Assembly: GCA_900545455.1 (NCBI GenBank)
Contig: UQZF01000049.1
Location: forward strand, 1-15,346
Origin: an uncultured Eubacteriales bacterium
GTDB lineage: Bacteria; Bacillota; Clostridia; Lachnospirales; Lachnospiraceae
Direction: 5' to 3'
Length of the DNA: 15,346 bases
In this document: in pieces, positions 7,909 to 15,323 of the stretch
Layout of the letters: each line of letters begins with the position of its first letter
Numbering within the stretch: the stretch's first letter is position 1
Program-made: the position numbers and the translations under genes
The notes under the pieces: model-generated
Told to the model about the DNA's origin: nothing
What the model saw: the letters and a program-made list of their open reading frames with translations, nothing else
The model's database searches: none

Positions 7909-7937
7909 TTGCAAATTTCACAGAAATATAGTACAAT
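7909..7937 (+). promoter_or_regulatory. Sigma-A type promoter of the chemoreceptor gene
   Basis: TTGCAA (7909-7914) and TACAAT (7932-7937) are separated by 17 bases, overlapping the end of the HD-GYP stop region. No motility-sigma (GCCGATAA-type) -10 is seen, so expression appears to be housekeeping rather than flagellar. A second possible -10, TATAAA, lies at 7943-7948 but has a poorer -35. Confidence 0.65.
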
Positions 7938-7958
7938 TTCACTATAAAATAACATCTT

Positions 7959-7966
7959 GAGAAGGA
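7959..7966 (+). promoter_or_regulatory. Ribosome binding site that places the chemoreceptor start at 7973
   Basis: GAGAAGGA at 7959-7966 is six bases before ATG 7973 but directly abuts an in-frame TTG at 7967. Proper spacing favours ATG 7973 (or ATG 7976), so the longer TTG start should be dropped. Confidence 0.75.
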
Positions 7967-7972
7967 TTGGGT

Positions 7973-10489
7973 ATGATGGACGAGAAGAATTTTAATGAAA
8001 AGACGGAATTTGACTTTGACAAGGCTTTTGAACCGGCTGAGGATGAAGCTGTTAATGGTGAAGAATCAGATGTTTCGACGGAAGATGTTGCTGAAAACAT
8101 TTCGACGGAGAATGATTCTGACGAAAACAACGCTTCCGGGACTGAGACGAATGAGAGTCAGGATGAGAATTCAAATGAGAGTGAGTCTGTCGATATGACA
8201 CAAGTTGAGAAGACGGACAGCGAGAATGCAAGCATTGCCAATGAGGCGAAGGCGAAAGCTGAGGCATTTGCGGCAGAGCTTAGCGACAACATTAAGGAGC
8301 GCACCAGAAAGGCAAAGGAAGAGATTGGTGATGATGTCAATGCACTCAAGGGACAGAGAGAGGACAAGAAGAAAATAGGCTTCTTCTCAGGCATAAGGTT
8401 CAAGATAACAGCAGCATTTATCATTCCTGTGCTGCTTATGATTGTGCTGGGCGTTGTTTCCTACAGCAGATCGGCTGCAGCACTTACATCAAGCTATGAA
8501 GCCACAGCTAAGACAACCGTTGATACCACTGCAGATTATCTTGATATGGTAATTGAGACAATAAGAACATCATCTTATGATATTGCGGTATCTTCCATAG
8601 CACGAGAGTATTACGGCGGTACATATTCCGATGACGCATACAATGAGAGCAAGGTATATACCACTCTCAAGAACGAGATTGAGTCGAGAAAGCTTGGCAA
8701 CAAGTATATCAAGAATATCGTGTTCACTGCCAATTACGGCAAGGGTGTATCGACGGCTGTATCTTATACACCGGATGACATCTACGAGAACTTCAGACAG
8801 CTTGATATTGCAAAGCAGGTAGACGAGAACGACTTTATGTGGATCGGAAATCACAGTGAAGCGGACGCTCTTATGGAGACATCAGGATATGCTTTCTCAG
8901 TTATAAGAAAGGCATATAATACATATTACAGACAGGTAGGCTATGTTATTGTTGATGTTGATTACAACAAGATTGCAGACACAATAACTAATGTAAACCT
9001 TGGTGATGGTGCAATTGTGGCTCTTATAACTCCGGACGGAAGAGAGCTTTCATATAAGTACGTTGCGGAGAATGCTGATGCTGAGGCAGAGAATGAATCC
9101 GAAGATACAGAGAAAAAGAGCACCAAGAAGAGTTCGGCTTCATCTACCGTACTTGATAATTCATACATAACGGGAACCAATGTATATGATGTAATTAAGA
9201 ACAGTGAGGAGACATCGGGAAGCGAATACATTGACTATGATGGGGAGCAGTATCTTCTCATCTACAGTAAGCTGGATGCCGACGGATTTATGGTTGCAAC
9301 ACTTGTTCCGAGATCATATATTATAGGCGATGCAAATCAGATAGCGGTAATCACGGCGGTAACGGTTGTCGTGACAGCTCTCATAGTTATATTTATCGGT
9401 CTTGTTCTTTCGACAAGCATCGGAACAACAATCCGAAAGATTATGAACGGCCTTGAGAAGGCTGCAACCGGAGATTTGACAGTCAATGTTAAGACAAGAC
9501 GTAAGGATGAGTTCATGATTCTCTGTAACAGCACCAATAAGATGATCAGCAACATCAGAGCACTGCTTGACAAGGCGGATGTTGTATCAGAGGCTGTCGG
9601 CAAGGCATCCGGAAGCGTTGCGGATAATTCAGGGGTTCTCCTGGAGGAGACAAAGTCGATAACATCTTCTATCGCAGAGGTTGAACAGGGTATAGTAATG
9701 CAGGCACAGGATGCGGAAAACTGCCTTGTGAGAATGGACGATCTCTCTAAGAAGATAGAGATAGTGACGGATAACACCAACAAGATTGCAGAGATTGCAG
9801 ATAATACCAAGGGTATTGTATCGAACGGCCTGGGAACGATAGAAGAACTTAAGGATAAGGCGAAGGCAACATCCCAGATAACTGCAGAAGTAATTTCCAA
9901 TATTCAGGAGCTTGATGCGGCATCAGGTTCAATCGCCAAGATTATAGGTGCAATTAATGATATAGCTGATCAGACTAGCCTCCTTTCACTCAATGCTTCA
10001 ATTGAGGCAGCGAGAGCAGGGGATGCGGGAAGAGGATTTGCAGTTGTTGCAGATTCCATCAGAAAGCTTGCTGAGCAGTCACTTAACTCCGTAAATGAGA
10101 TAAAAGAAATAGTAGGTAAGATTCAGAAGCAGACAGTTGATACCGTAGAAGTTGCCAAGCAGGCAGAGCAGATTGTAAGCTCACAGGAAGAGGCACTTAA
10201 GAATACGATTGATGTGTTCCATGATATCGATAATCATGTATCGGGACTTGCAGATAACCTTTCCAATATATCTGAGGGAATCAACGATATGGATGTGGCA
10301 AAGAGAGACACACTCGCAGCTATAGAGAGTATATCTGCCGTTGCTGAGGAGACAGCTTCCTCTGCTACAGAGGTTAACAATGCTGCGTCACGCCAGTTAG
10401 AGGCTGTGGAGAAGCTTAATAATGAGTCTGAGGGATTGATAACACATTCCGAGGACCTTGTTGAGGCAATTAATAAATTTACTATTTAA
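7973..10489 (+). CDS. Methyl-accepting chemotaxis protein with acidic N-terminal cytoplasmic extension
   Basis: An 838-residue transmembrane chemoreceptor. The order is: an acidic Asp/Glu/Ser/Asn-rich head (about 1-90), a charged probably helical segment (about 90-135), TM1 (about 145-165), an extracellular sensor of about 290 residues (plausibly a dCache fold, with a low-complexity acidic/Lys/Ser insert near 366-393), TM2 (about 457-480), HAMP (about 480-533) and the coiled-coil signalling domain to the C-terminus. The conserved hairpin tip is intact near 664-695 (IADQTSLLSLNASIEAARAG, then GRGFAVVAD), so coupling to CheA/CheW is expected. There is no obvious CheR-binding pentapeptide at the end. 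Most receptors place only a few residues before TM1, so the long head is unusual. The ligand cannot be predicted. No che or fla genes are in the window. glyA starts 12 bases downstream with no terminator between. Confidence 0.95.
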   Translation: MMDEKNFNEKTEFDFDKAFEPAEDEAVNGEESDVSTEDVAENISTENDSDENNASGTETNESQDENSNESESVDMTQVEKTDSENASIANEAKAKAEAFAAELSDNIKERTRKAKEEIGDDVNALKGQREDKKKIGFFSGIRFKITAAFIIPVLLMIVLGVVSYSRSAAALTSSYEATAKTTVDTTADYLDMVIETIRTSSYDIAVSSIAREYYGGTYSDDAYNESKVYTTLKNEIESRKLGNKYIKNIVFTANYGKGVSTAVSYTPDDIYENFRQLDIAKQVDENDFMWIGNHSEADALMETSGYAFSVIRKAYNTYYRQVGYVIVDVDYNKIADTITNVNLGDGAIVALITPDGRELSYKYVAENADAEAENESEDTEKKSTKKSSASSTVLDNSYITGTNVYDVIKNSEETSGSEYIDYDGEQYLLIYSKLDADGFMVATLVPRSYIIGDANQIAVITAVTVVVTALIVIFIGLVLSTSIGTTIRKIMNGLEKAATGDLTVNVKTRRKDEFMILCNSTNKMISNIRALLDKADVVSEAVGKASGSVADNSGVLLEETKSITSSIAEVEQGIVMQAQDAENCLVRMDDLSKKIEIVTDNTNKIAEIADNTKGIVSNGLGTIEELKDKAKATSQITAEVISNIQELDAASGSIAKIIGAINDIADQTSLLSLNASIEAARAGDAGRGFAVVADSIRKLAEQSLNSVNEIKEIVGKIQKQTVDTVEVAKQAEQIVSSQEEALKNTIDVFHDIDNHVSGLADNLSNISEGINDMDVAKRDTLAAIESISAVAEETASSATEVNNAASRQLEAVEKLNNESEGLITHSEDLVEAINKFTI

Positions 10490-10501
10490 CGGAGGCAGAC
10501 T

Positions 10502-11740
10502 ATGTATTCATTTGAAGAAGTGAAAGAATTCGATCCGGAAATTGCAGCTGCAATTTCGGATGAGCTTGGAAGACAGAGAGACCATATTGAGCTTATTGCT
10601 TCTGAGAACTTTGTGAGCAAGGCAGTCATGGCGGCTATGGGGAGCCCGTTGACTAACAAGTATGCAGAAGGATATCCGGGTAAGAGATATTATGGCGGAT
10701 GTCAGTATGTCGATGTTGTGGAGAATCTTGCCATCGAGAGAGCCAAGAAGCTGTTTGGATGTGATTATGTCAATGTACAGCCACATTCAGGTGCACAGGC
10801 TAACATGGCGGTATTCTTTGCCGTTGTAAAGCCGGGAGATACCGTTATGGGAATGAGCCTCGCTGACGGAGGTCATCTCACACACGGAAGTCCTGTCAAT
10901 ATGTCAGGTAAGTACTTTAACATTGTACCTTATGGCGTCAATGCAGATGGATACATAGATTATGATAATGTGATGGCTATTGCCAAAGAATGCCGCCCTA
11001 AGCTTATTGTTGCAGGCGCGAGTGCTTACGCAAGAGCAATAGATTTCAAGAAGTTCCGTGAGATAGCAGATGAGGTCGGGGCTGTTCTCATGGTCGACAT
11101 GGCACATATTGCAGGGCTTGTCGCAGCAGGACTTCACATGAGTCCGATTCCTTATGCAGATGTTGTGACCACAACAACACATAAGACACTCAGAGGACCG
11201 AGAGGCGGTATGATTCTCTGCAATCAGGAGGCAGCCGATAAGTTCAATTTTAACAAGGCAATCTTCCCGGGAATACAGGGTGGACCGCTTATGCACGTCA
11301 TTGCAGCAAAGGCTGTATGTTTCAAGGAGGCGCTTGATCCAAGCTTCAAGGTATACGCACAGAACATTGTCGACAATGCACAGGCACTTGCAAAGGGACT
11401 CATGGACAGAGGCTTTGATCTTGTATCGGGAGGAACAGATAATCACCTTATGCTTGTAAATCTTATAAGCAAGGGAGTTACGGGTAAGGCTACCGAGAAG
11501 CTTCTTGATTCGGTCAATATCACCTGTAACAAGAACGCTATTCCGAATGACCCTGCATCACCGTTCGTGACGAGCGGTATCAGACTCGGTACACCAGCCG
11601 TAACGACAAGGGGCTTCAAGCCTGCCGATATGGACACTGTTGCCGAGGCAATTTCTCTTGCAATAGCCAATCCTGAAGCTAATAAGGAGGAGGCAGTAAG
11701 ACTTGTAAAGAGTCTCACTGACAAGTATCCGCTTTATTAG
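10502..11740 (+). CDS. glyA: Serine hydroxymethyltransferase
   Basis: GlyA is a cytoplasmic PLP enzyme that moves the serine beta-carbon to tetrahydrofolate, giving glycine and 5,10-methylene-THF for purine, thymidylate and methionine synthesis. The 412-residue length is normal for bacteria (about 410-420). Signatures include LIASEN (31-36), YAEGYPGKRYYGG (54-66), HSGAQAN (95-101), the cofactor-contacting MVDMAHIAGL (197-206, Asp199 and His202) and the PLP lysine Lys228 in TTTTHKTLRGPRGG. GGAGG seven bases before ATG gives a clear start. The gene lies 12 bases after the chemoreceptor with no visible terminator or promoter between them, so at least part of its transcription probably comes from the receptor promoter or from a promoter buried in the receptor's 3' end. 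No glycine riboswitch-like region can fit in the gap. Confidence 0.97.
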   Translation: MYSFEEVKEFDPEIAAAISDELGRQRDHIELIASENFVSKAVMAAMGSPLTNKYAEGYPGKRYYGGCQYVDVVENLAIERAKKLFGCDYVNVQPHSGAQANMAVFFAVVKPGDTVMGMSLADGGHLTHGSPVNMSGKYFNIVPYGVNADGYIDYDNVMAIAKECRPKLIVAGASAYARAIDFKKFREIADEVGAVLMVDMAHIAGLVAAGLHMSPIPYADVVTTTTHKTLRGPRGGMILCNQEAADKFNFNKAIFPGIQGGPLMHVIAAKAVCFKEALDPSFKVYAQNIVDNAQALAKGLMDRGFDLVSGGTDNHLMLVNLISKGVTGKATEKLLDSVNITCNKNAIPNDPASPFVTSGIRLGTPAVTTRGFKPADMDTVAEAISLAIANPEANKEEAVRLVKSLTDKYPLY

Positions 11741-11778
11741 AAGGCATTTTAAATAAAATATTCTGACAGAACATTTTG

Positions 11779-11836
11779 ACTGCCGTGTCGTATTGAAATT
11801 TTCCTAACGGGGTATTTCAAGGGCACGGCAGTTTTT
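11779..11836 (+). terminator. Composite hairpin terminator after glyA
   Basis: A 9-pair outer stem (actgccgtg at 11779-11787 with cacggcagt at 11824-11832) encloses a second perfect 7-pair stem (ttgaaat 11793-11799 with atttcaa 11814-11820). T residues run through 11832-11836. The T-run serves the plus strand and overlaps the stop codon of the convergent minus-strand gene. On the minus strand the hairpin is followed by CAAAATG rather than a U-run, so it is a weaker terminator in that direction. Confidence 0.85.
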
Positions 11837-12239
11837 ATGCTTTGTAGGGCGATGCGGCAGTGAGAAGCTTTTCATACATCAAGCCGACTATGAACCAGAG
11901 AGGAAAATAGTCGAGTCTGATTACACCCTTGTAGTTGAGCTTTGCATCACTGTAATCCCAAGGGCAGGCGTGGTGCTGCTTTAAAAATATGCCCGAAAGG
12001 TACTCAGTCGATATTATGCAGGATGCATAACAGAGCCCGCGTATGAAGGTGCTGCAATTTTTCAATATACGGCTTAACGGTCTGAAGATAAATGCCATTC
12101 CGTATATCGGGAACATGAAGAGAGATGAATTGCCTTTTAATGTCTTATCATGGTGTATCAGAGAACCGAGCCCTGTCCAGAATACTTCTATGCACCAGCC
12201 CGTCGAGCCGCACAGAAGGAAATCCTTTAACATTGTCAT
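11835..12239 (-). CDS. Small PF06541-type ('putative ABC transporter permease') membrane protein
   Basis: A 134-residue, strongly hydrophobic protein with about four transmembrane segments. The pattern GSTGWCIEVFWTG near the N-terminus, SLFMFPIYGMAFIF in the middle, an EYLSG helix, then CPWDYSDAKLNYKGVIRLDYFP and a last LWFIVGLMYEKL helix matches the family annotated as ABC-transporter type IV permease-like (CmpB, formerly DUF1113), common in Lachnospiraceae. No transport activity has been shown for such short members as far as I know, and no ATPase gene is nearby. Reading the complement, GAGG lies six bases before ATG at 12239, so the longer start is preferred over the ATG at 12233. The gene is convergent with glyA and divergent from the rRNA methyltransferase. 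I could not find a convincing promoter for it in the 99-base divergent gap. Confidence 0.75.
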   Translation of the reverse strand: MTMLKDFLLCGSTGWCIEVFWTGLGSLIHHDKTLKGNSSLFMFPIYGMAFIFRPLSRILKNCSTFIRGLCYASCIISTEYLSGIFLKQHHACPWDYSDAKLNYKGVIRLDYFPLWFIVGLMYEKLLTAASPYKA

Positions 12240-12257
12240 AAGAAACCTCGCATTTGC

Positions 12258-12286
12258 TTGATTTTGTGTGTTGACGGATATATTAT
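12258..12286 (+). promoter_or_regulatory. Possible promoter of the rRNA methyltransferase gene
   Basis: TTGATT (12258-12263) and TATTAT (12281-12286) are 17 bases apart in the divergent gap 12240-12338. A better -35 (TTGACG, 12271-12276) is present but lacks a -10 at workable distance. The remainder of this 99-base gap is A/T rich with no hairpin that I can see. Confidence 0.4.
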
Positions 12287-12338
12287 TAACAGAGAGCAGA
12301 AAAATTATGTTTAAAAAAGAATATGAAATGGAGAAAAT

Positions 12339-13541
12339 ATGGCTGAATCAATAGTTACATTAAAAAAAGGTGAAGGAAGAGAGTTTGGGCAGGGCGGTCT
12401 GTGGATATATGACAATGAGATAGATACGATATGCGGTACATTCAAGAACGGTGACATTGTCGCCGTCCATGCGTTTAACGGATATATGCTTGGAAGAGGC
12501 TATATCAACCAGAATTCCAAGATAAGAATACGGATGATGACAAGGAATGCAAATCAGCTTATTGACGATGAATTTATCTACAACAGAGTTAAGGCTGCCT
12601 GGAATTACAGAAAGGACACTGTTGACACATCATCCTGCCGCGTGATATTCGGCGAGGCTGATTTCCTCCCGGGAATAGTTGTCGATAAATATGAGGATGT
12701 GCTTGTGGTTCAGGCACTCACGCTCGGAATAGAGCGTTTCAAGGAAAAGATTGTTGATGACCTCAAGGAGATTTTAAGCGCGGACGGAATAAACATACGC
12801 GGTGTCTATGAGAGAAGCGATGCGAAGGAGCGAGAGAAGGAAGGCTTAAGGACTGTCAAAGGCTTCATCGGCGACGAGTTTGACACGAATGTTGAGATTG
12901 TTGAGAACGGCGTTCACTACATGGTTGACGTTGTAAACGGTCAGAAAACAGGCTTCTTCCTCGACCAGAAGTATAACCGGCTTGCCATACAGAGGCTATG
13001 CAGGGGAAAGAAAGTGCTTGACTGTTTTACGCACATGGGAACCTTTGCACTCAATGCGGGAATTGCAGGTGCGGCAGATGTTACGGGGCTTGATATATCG
13101 GAGTATGCGGTTGAGCAGGCTAGAGCGAACGCAAAGCTCAACGGACTTGAGGACACCGTGCATTTCAAGTGCGCAAACGTGCTTGATGAGCTTCCTCGTC
13201 TTGCAGCGGAGGGCGAAAAGTACGATGTTGTGATACTTGATCCTCCTGCGTTTACGAAGTCGCGCGAGGCAACTAAGAACGCGATAAAGGGCTACAGGGA
13301 GATTAACATGAAGGGACTCAAGCTGGTGAAGGACGGAGGCTACCTTGCCACATGCTCATGCTCCCATTTCATGACACAGGAGCTTTTTACAAAGACCATC
13401 AAGGAGGCAGCTCAGAGCGTGCATAAGCGTCTTAGACAGGTGGAGTTCCGCACACAGGGACCTGACCACCCGATATTGTGGGCGGCGAATGAGTCGTACT
13501 ATTTAAAGTTCTATATTTTTCAGGTGGTGGATGAGCATTAA
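12339..13541 (+). CDS. PUA and SAM-dependent 23S rRNA (cytosine-5) methyltransferase, RlmI family
   Basis: The family methylates C5 of a cytosine in 23S rRNA (C1962 in E. coli for RlmI). The 400-residue protein matches the usual size (about 390-400). An N-terminal PUA RNA-binding domain (about 3-75, with GLWIYDNEI near 20-28 in place of the common HPWVFSGEI) is followed by the linking region with GEADFLPGIVVDKY (105-118), QKTGFFLDQ (202-210), SAM motif I VLDCFTHMGTFAL (226-238), acidic motif II LDISEYA (251-257), motif IV ILDPPAFTKS (299-308) and a Cys-rich ATCSCSHF (337-344) holding the probable catalytic cysteine. GGAG about six bases ahead supports the start. The precise target nucleotide in this organism is inferred from the family, so no gene symbol is assigned. 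It faces away from the minus-strand membrane gene and is probably monocistronic. Confidence 0.92.
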   Translation: MAESIVTLKKGEGREFGQGGLWIYDNEIDTICGTFKNGDIVAVHAFNGYMLGRGYINQNSKIRIRMMTRNANQLIDDEFIYNRVKAAWNYRKDTVDTSSCRVIFGEADFLPGIVVDKYEDVLVVQALTLGIERFKEKIVDDLKEILSADGINIRGVYERSDAKEREKEGLRTVKGFIGDEFDTNVEIVENGVHYMVDVVNGQKTGFFLDQKYNRLAIQRLCRGKKVLDCFTHMGTFALNAGIAGAADVTGLDISEYAVEQARANAKLNGLEDTVHFKCANVLDELPRLAAEGEKYDVVILDPPAFTKSREATKNAIKGYREINMKGLKLVKDGGYLATCSCSHFMTQELFTKTIKEAAQSVHKRLRQVEFRTQGPDHPILWAANESYYLKFYIFQVVDEH

Positions 13542-13545
13542 GTGG

Positions 13546-13622
13546 GAATTAATGTAAAAAAATACATGGATTCCTATGAAAAAATGTAGATTTTAACATT
13601 AATTCGTATGAAATGTAGGAGA
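13546..13622 (+). promoter_or_regulatory. Repeat-rich leader before the M15 peptidase gene
   Basis: The 86-base gap holds overlapping symmetric elements. GAATTAATGT (13546-13555) is the exact inverse of ACATTAATTC (13596-13605). ATGTA (13552-13556) can alternatively pair with TACAT (13563-13567) across six A. A direct repeat TATG-A(n)-TGTAG occurs at 13575-13589 and 13607-13618, the second copy running into the AGGAGA ribosome site (13617-13622). No clean -35/-10 pair was found. It may be an operator region or a structured leader, or end the upstream transcript. Confidence 0.45.
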
Positions 13623-13627
13623 CACCT

Positions 13628-14479
13628 ATGAATAAAATGACAAAAATACTGCTTGGCGTCCTCGGTGTATCTCTTGTGCCGCTCGCCATGCTCGGTGCGA
13701 TGCTGTACTTTGGAAGAACGGCGGACGAACCTGTGAGCGGAACAATAGATTTGGGAAGTGTGACAACTGGCTACGCAGGGACGGAGTATGCTGAGTCGGA
13801 CAATGCGATAACGGCGGAAACAAATGAAAATATATCAGATACAGAGTCGGACGGCGCAGACAGCGATACGGGTAGCAATGCCACCATCATAGACAATGTC
13901 AATTTTTTTGCAAAGGACATTCCCGACAAGGTATGGAAGAACATGCAGGGTAAAAGCTATCATAAGGAATGCACGGTCGAGAAAAAGGATTTAAGATATG
14001 TGCATGTTCTGTATGTGGACTTCGGGGGAAGAACCTGCGAGGGCGAGCTCATCGTAAACAAGGTTATAGCGCAGGATATTGTCGAGATATTCTGGGAGCT
14101 GTATCAGGCACAGTATCCGATTGAGAAGATAGCGCTGATTGATGAGTACGACGGCGACGATGAGCTTTCGATGGAGGACAACAACACGTCGGCGTTCAAC
14201 TATAGGATGATAGAGGGAACGGACATTGTGTCACAGCACGGAAAGGGACTTGCGATTGATATTAACCCGTTCTACAACCCGCAGGTGAAGGAGACGGAGG
14301 CAGGCTTAGTGATTCTGCCTGAGGATGCGGACGCCTATGTGGACAGGTCGGCGGATTTTATGTACAAGATTGACCATGACGACCTGTGCTATAAGCTTTT
14401 TACGGAGCACGGCTTTACATGGGGCGGCGACTGGAACACGACGAAGGATTATCAGCACTTTGAGTATAATTTAGAGTAA
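13628..14479 (+). CDS. Membrane-anchored M15 family peptidase (VanY/D-Ala-D-Ala carboxypeptidase-like)
   Basis: A 283-residue exported protein. Residues 5-28 form one hydrophobic helix after a basic start (no lipobox seen), so it is a signal anchor or uncleaved signal. A Ser/Thr/Asp/Glu-rich linker follows (about 31-88). The C-terminal zinc peptidase domain (about 105-283) has the M15 metal ligands: His194 and Asp201 in SQHGKGLAID, and His277 in QHFEY, with Glu279 next to it, as in the family HxxxxxxD...HxE arrangement. Such enzymes trim the terminal D-Ala or cleave L-Ala-D-Glu type bonds in peptidoglycan outside the membrane. The specific bond cannot be decided. AGGAGA five bases before ATG is a strong ribosome site. 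An acetyltransferase gene starts 10 bases after its stop, so they are probably co-transcribed. VanY-like function in glycopeptide resistance is possible but there is no van cluster here. Confidence 0.85.
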   Translation: MNKMTKILLGVLGVSLVPLAMLGAMLYFGRTADEPVSGTIDLGSVTTGYAGTEYAESDNAITAETNENISDTESDGADSDTGSNATIIDNVNFFAKDIPDKVWKNMQGKSYHKECTVEKKDLRYVHVLYVDFGGRTCEGELIVNKVIAQDIVEIFWELYQAQYPIEKIALIDEYDGDDELSMEDNNTSAFNYRMIEGTDIVSQHGKGLAIDINPFYNPQVKETEAGLVILPEDADAYVDRSADFMYKIDHDDLCYKLFTEHGFTWGGDWNTTKDYQHFEYNLE

Positions 14480-14489
14480 GAGGTTAGCT

Positions 14490-15296
14490 ATGATGTACAC
14501 GAAAAATGATTTAAAAGAACAGTTGGCAGCTATGGGCTTAAACGGCGGTGAAACAATACTTATTCATTCGTCGATGAAGTCTGTAGGGCAGGTAGACGGT
14601 GGGGCGGACACGGTGCTTGACGCGTGGAGTGAGTTCTTCGCGGACGGACTTCTGTTGCTTCCGACGCACACATGGAAAAATGTAAACGAAGCCAATCCCG
14701 TATATAACCTTGAGAGCACTCCGTCGTGCGTCGGGCTTCTCACCAATATGTTCATGAAAAGAGACGGCGTGGTGAGGTCGCTTCATCCGACACACAGCAT
14801 GGCGGGACTTGGCAGAAATGCAGCGGAGTACCTTGCGGGAGAGGAATACTGTAACACGCCCTGCACGCCGGGCGGCTGTTATGACAGGCTGAAGGATTGC
14901 GGCGGAAAGATACTTCTTGTCGGCGTGGGACATGAGCGCAACACATATATCCACAGCGTCGAGGAGGTGCTTAACGTGCCGAACAGACTCTCCGACAAGC
15001 CGATGAAGCTTCAGATTGTGATGCCTGAAGGCGAACTGCGCACGGTGTATGTGAGAAAGCACTACAATGCCTCACAGCCGCATATATCCGAGGATTTTGT
15101 GAAGCTTAATCAGGCTTTTCTTGACTGTGGAGCGGCAAGACAGGTTAAGTTTGGCGACGCGGACTGCCTCTTGTGCGATGCGCGGAGGATTTTTGAGGTT
15201 GTAAGACATGTCATTGCGCCCGAGCCTGAGTGTATCGTGACGAGCGAGGGTATTGCGCCTAAGAGGTGGAAGGACTTGATTTCACATAATAAGTGA
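14490..15296 (+). CDS. AAC(3)-family aminoglycoside N-acetyltransferase (YokD-like)
   Basis: The family (Antibiotic_NAT) transfers acetyl from acetyl-CoA to the 3-amino group of aminoglycosides; chromosomal relatives such as B. subtilis YokD have no certain antibiotic role. The 268-residue length is normal. Signatures are ILIHSSMKSVG (23-33), LLPTHTW (56-62), the active-site HPTHS (99-103), a SPxxRL-like CTPGGCYDRL (124-133) and GVGHERNTYIHSVEE (145-159), with His155 and the following acids at the expected acceptor site. AAGAGG at 14478-14483, overlapping the peptidase stop, precedes two adjacent ATG codons at 14490 and 14493; either could be used. Base composition is similar to neighbours, so there is no sign of recent transfer. 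Resistance is possible, but the native substrate is unknown. Confidence 0.88.
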   Translation: MMYTKNDLKEQLAAMGLNGGETILIHSSMKSVGQVDGGADTVLDAWSEFFADGLLLLPTHTWKNVNEANPVYNLESTPSCVGLLTNMFMKRDGVVRSLHPTHSMAGLGRNAAEYLAGEEYCNTPCTPGGCYDRLKDCGGKILLVGVGHERNTYIHSVEEVLNVPNRLSDKPMKLQIVMPEGELRTVYVRKHYNASQPHISEDFVKLNQAFLDCGAARQVKFGDADCLLCDARRIFEVVRHVIAPEPECIVTSEGIAPKRWKDLISHNK

Positions 15297-15298
15297 GA

Positions 15299-15323
15299 AA
15301 AATGTGTAGATATTACACATTTT
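15299..15323. promoter_or_regulatory. 25-base palindrome after the acetyltransferase gene
   Basis: AAAATGTGTA (15299-15308), five bases, then the perfect inverse TACACATTTT (15314-15323), starting three bases after the stop codon. It could act as a weak A/T-rich terminator (only four T before C) or as a repressor operator, because TTGACT at 15325-15330 has the look of a -35 for a gene beyond the window. AAAATGTG occurs again at 15332-15339. Confidence 0.55.

Noticed and set aside
7967..7972. TTG start for the chemoreceptor at 7967
   Set aside because: It directly touches the GAGAAGGA ribosome site; ATG 7973 has proper six-base spacing.
9337..9900. Minus-strand 187-codon frame opposite the chemoreceptor
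   Set aside because: It mirrors the HAMP and coiled-coil region of the real gene in another frame; it is a shadow with Ser/Ile/Val-rich antisense composition and no start signals.
10490..10501. Glycine riboswitch or other leader for glyA
   Set aside because: The gap is only 12 bases and contains just the ribosome site.
12043..12261. Plus-strand 72-codon frame
   Set aside because: It is antisense to the well supported PF06541 gene, has no ribosome site and no recognisable protein pattern.
15299..15323. CRISPR-like or mobile-element terminal repeat
   Set aside because: Only one palindrome is present, with no spacer array, transposase or target duplication nearby.
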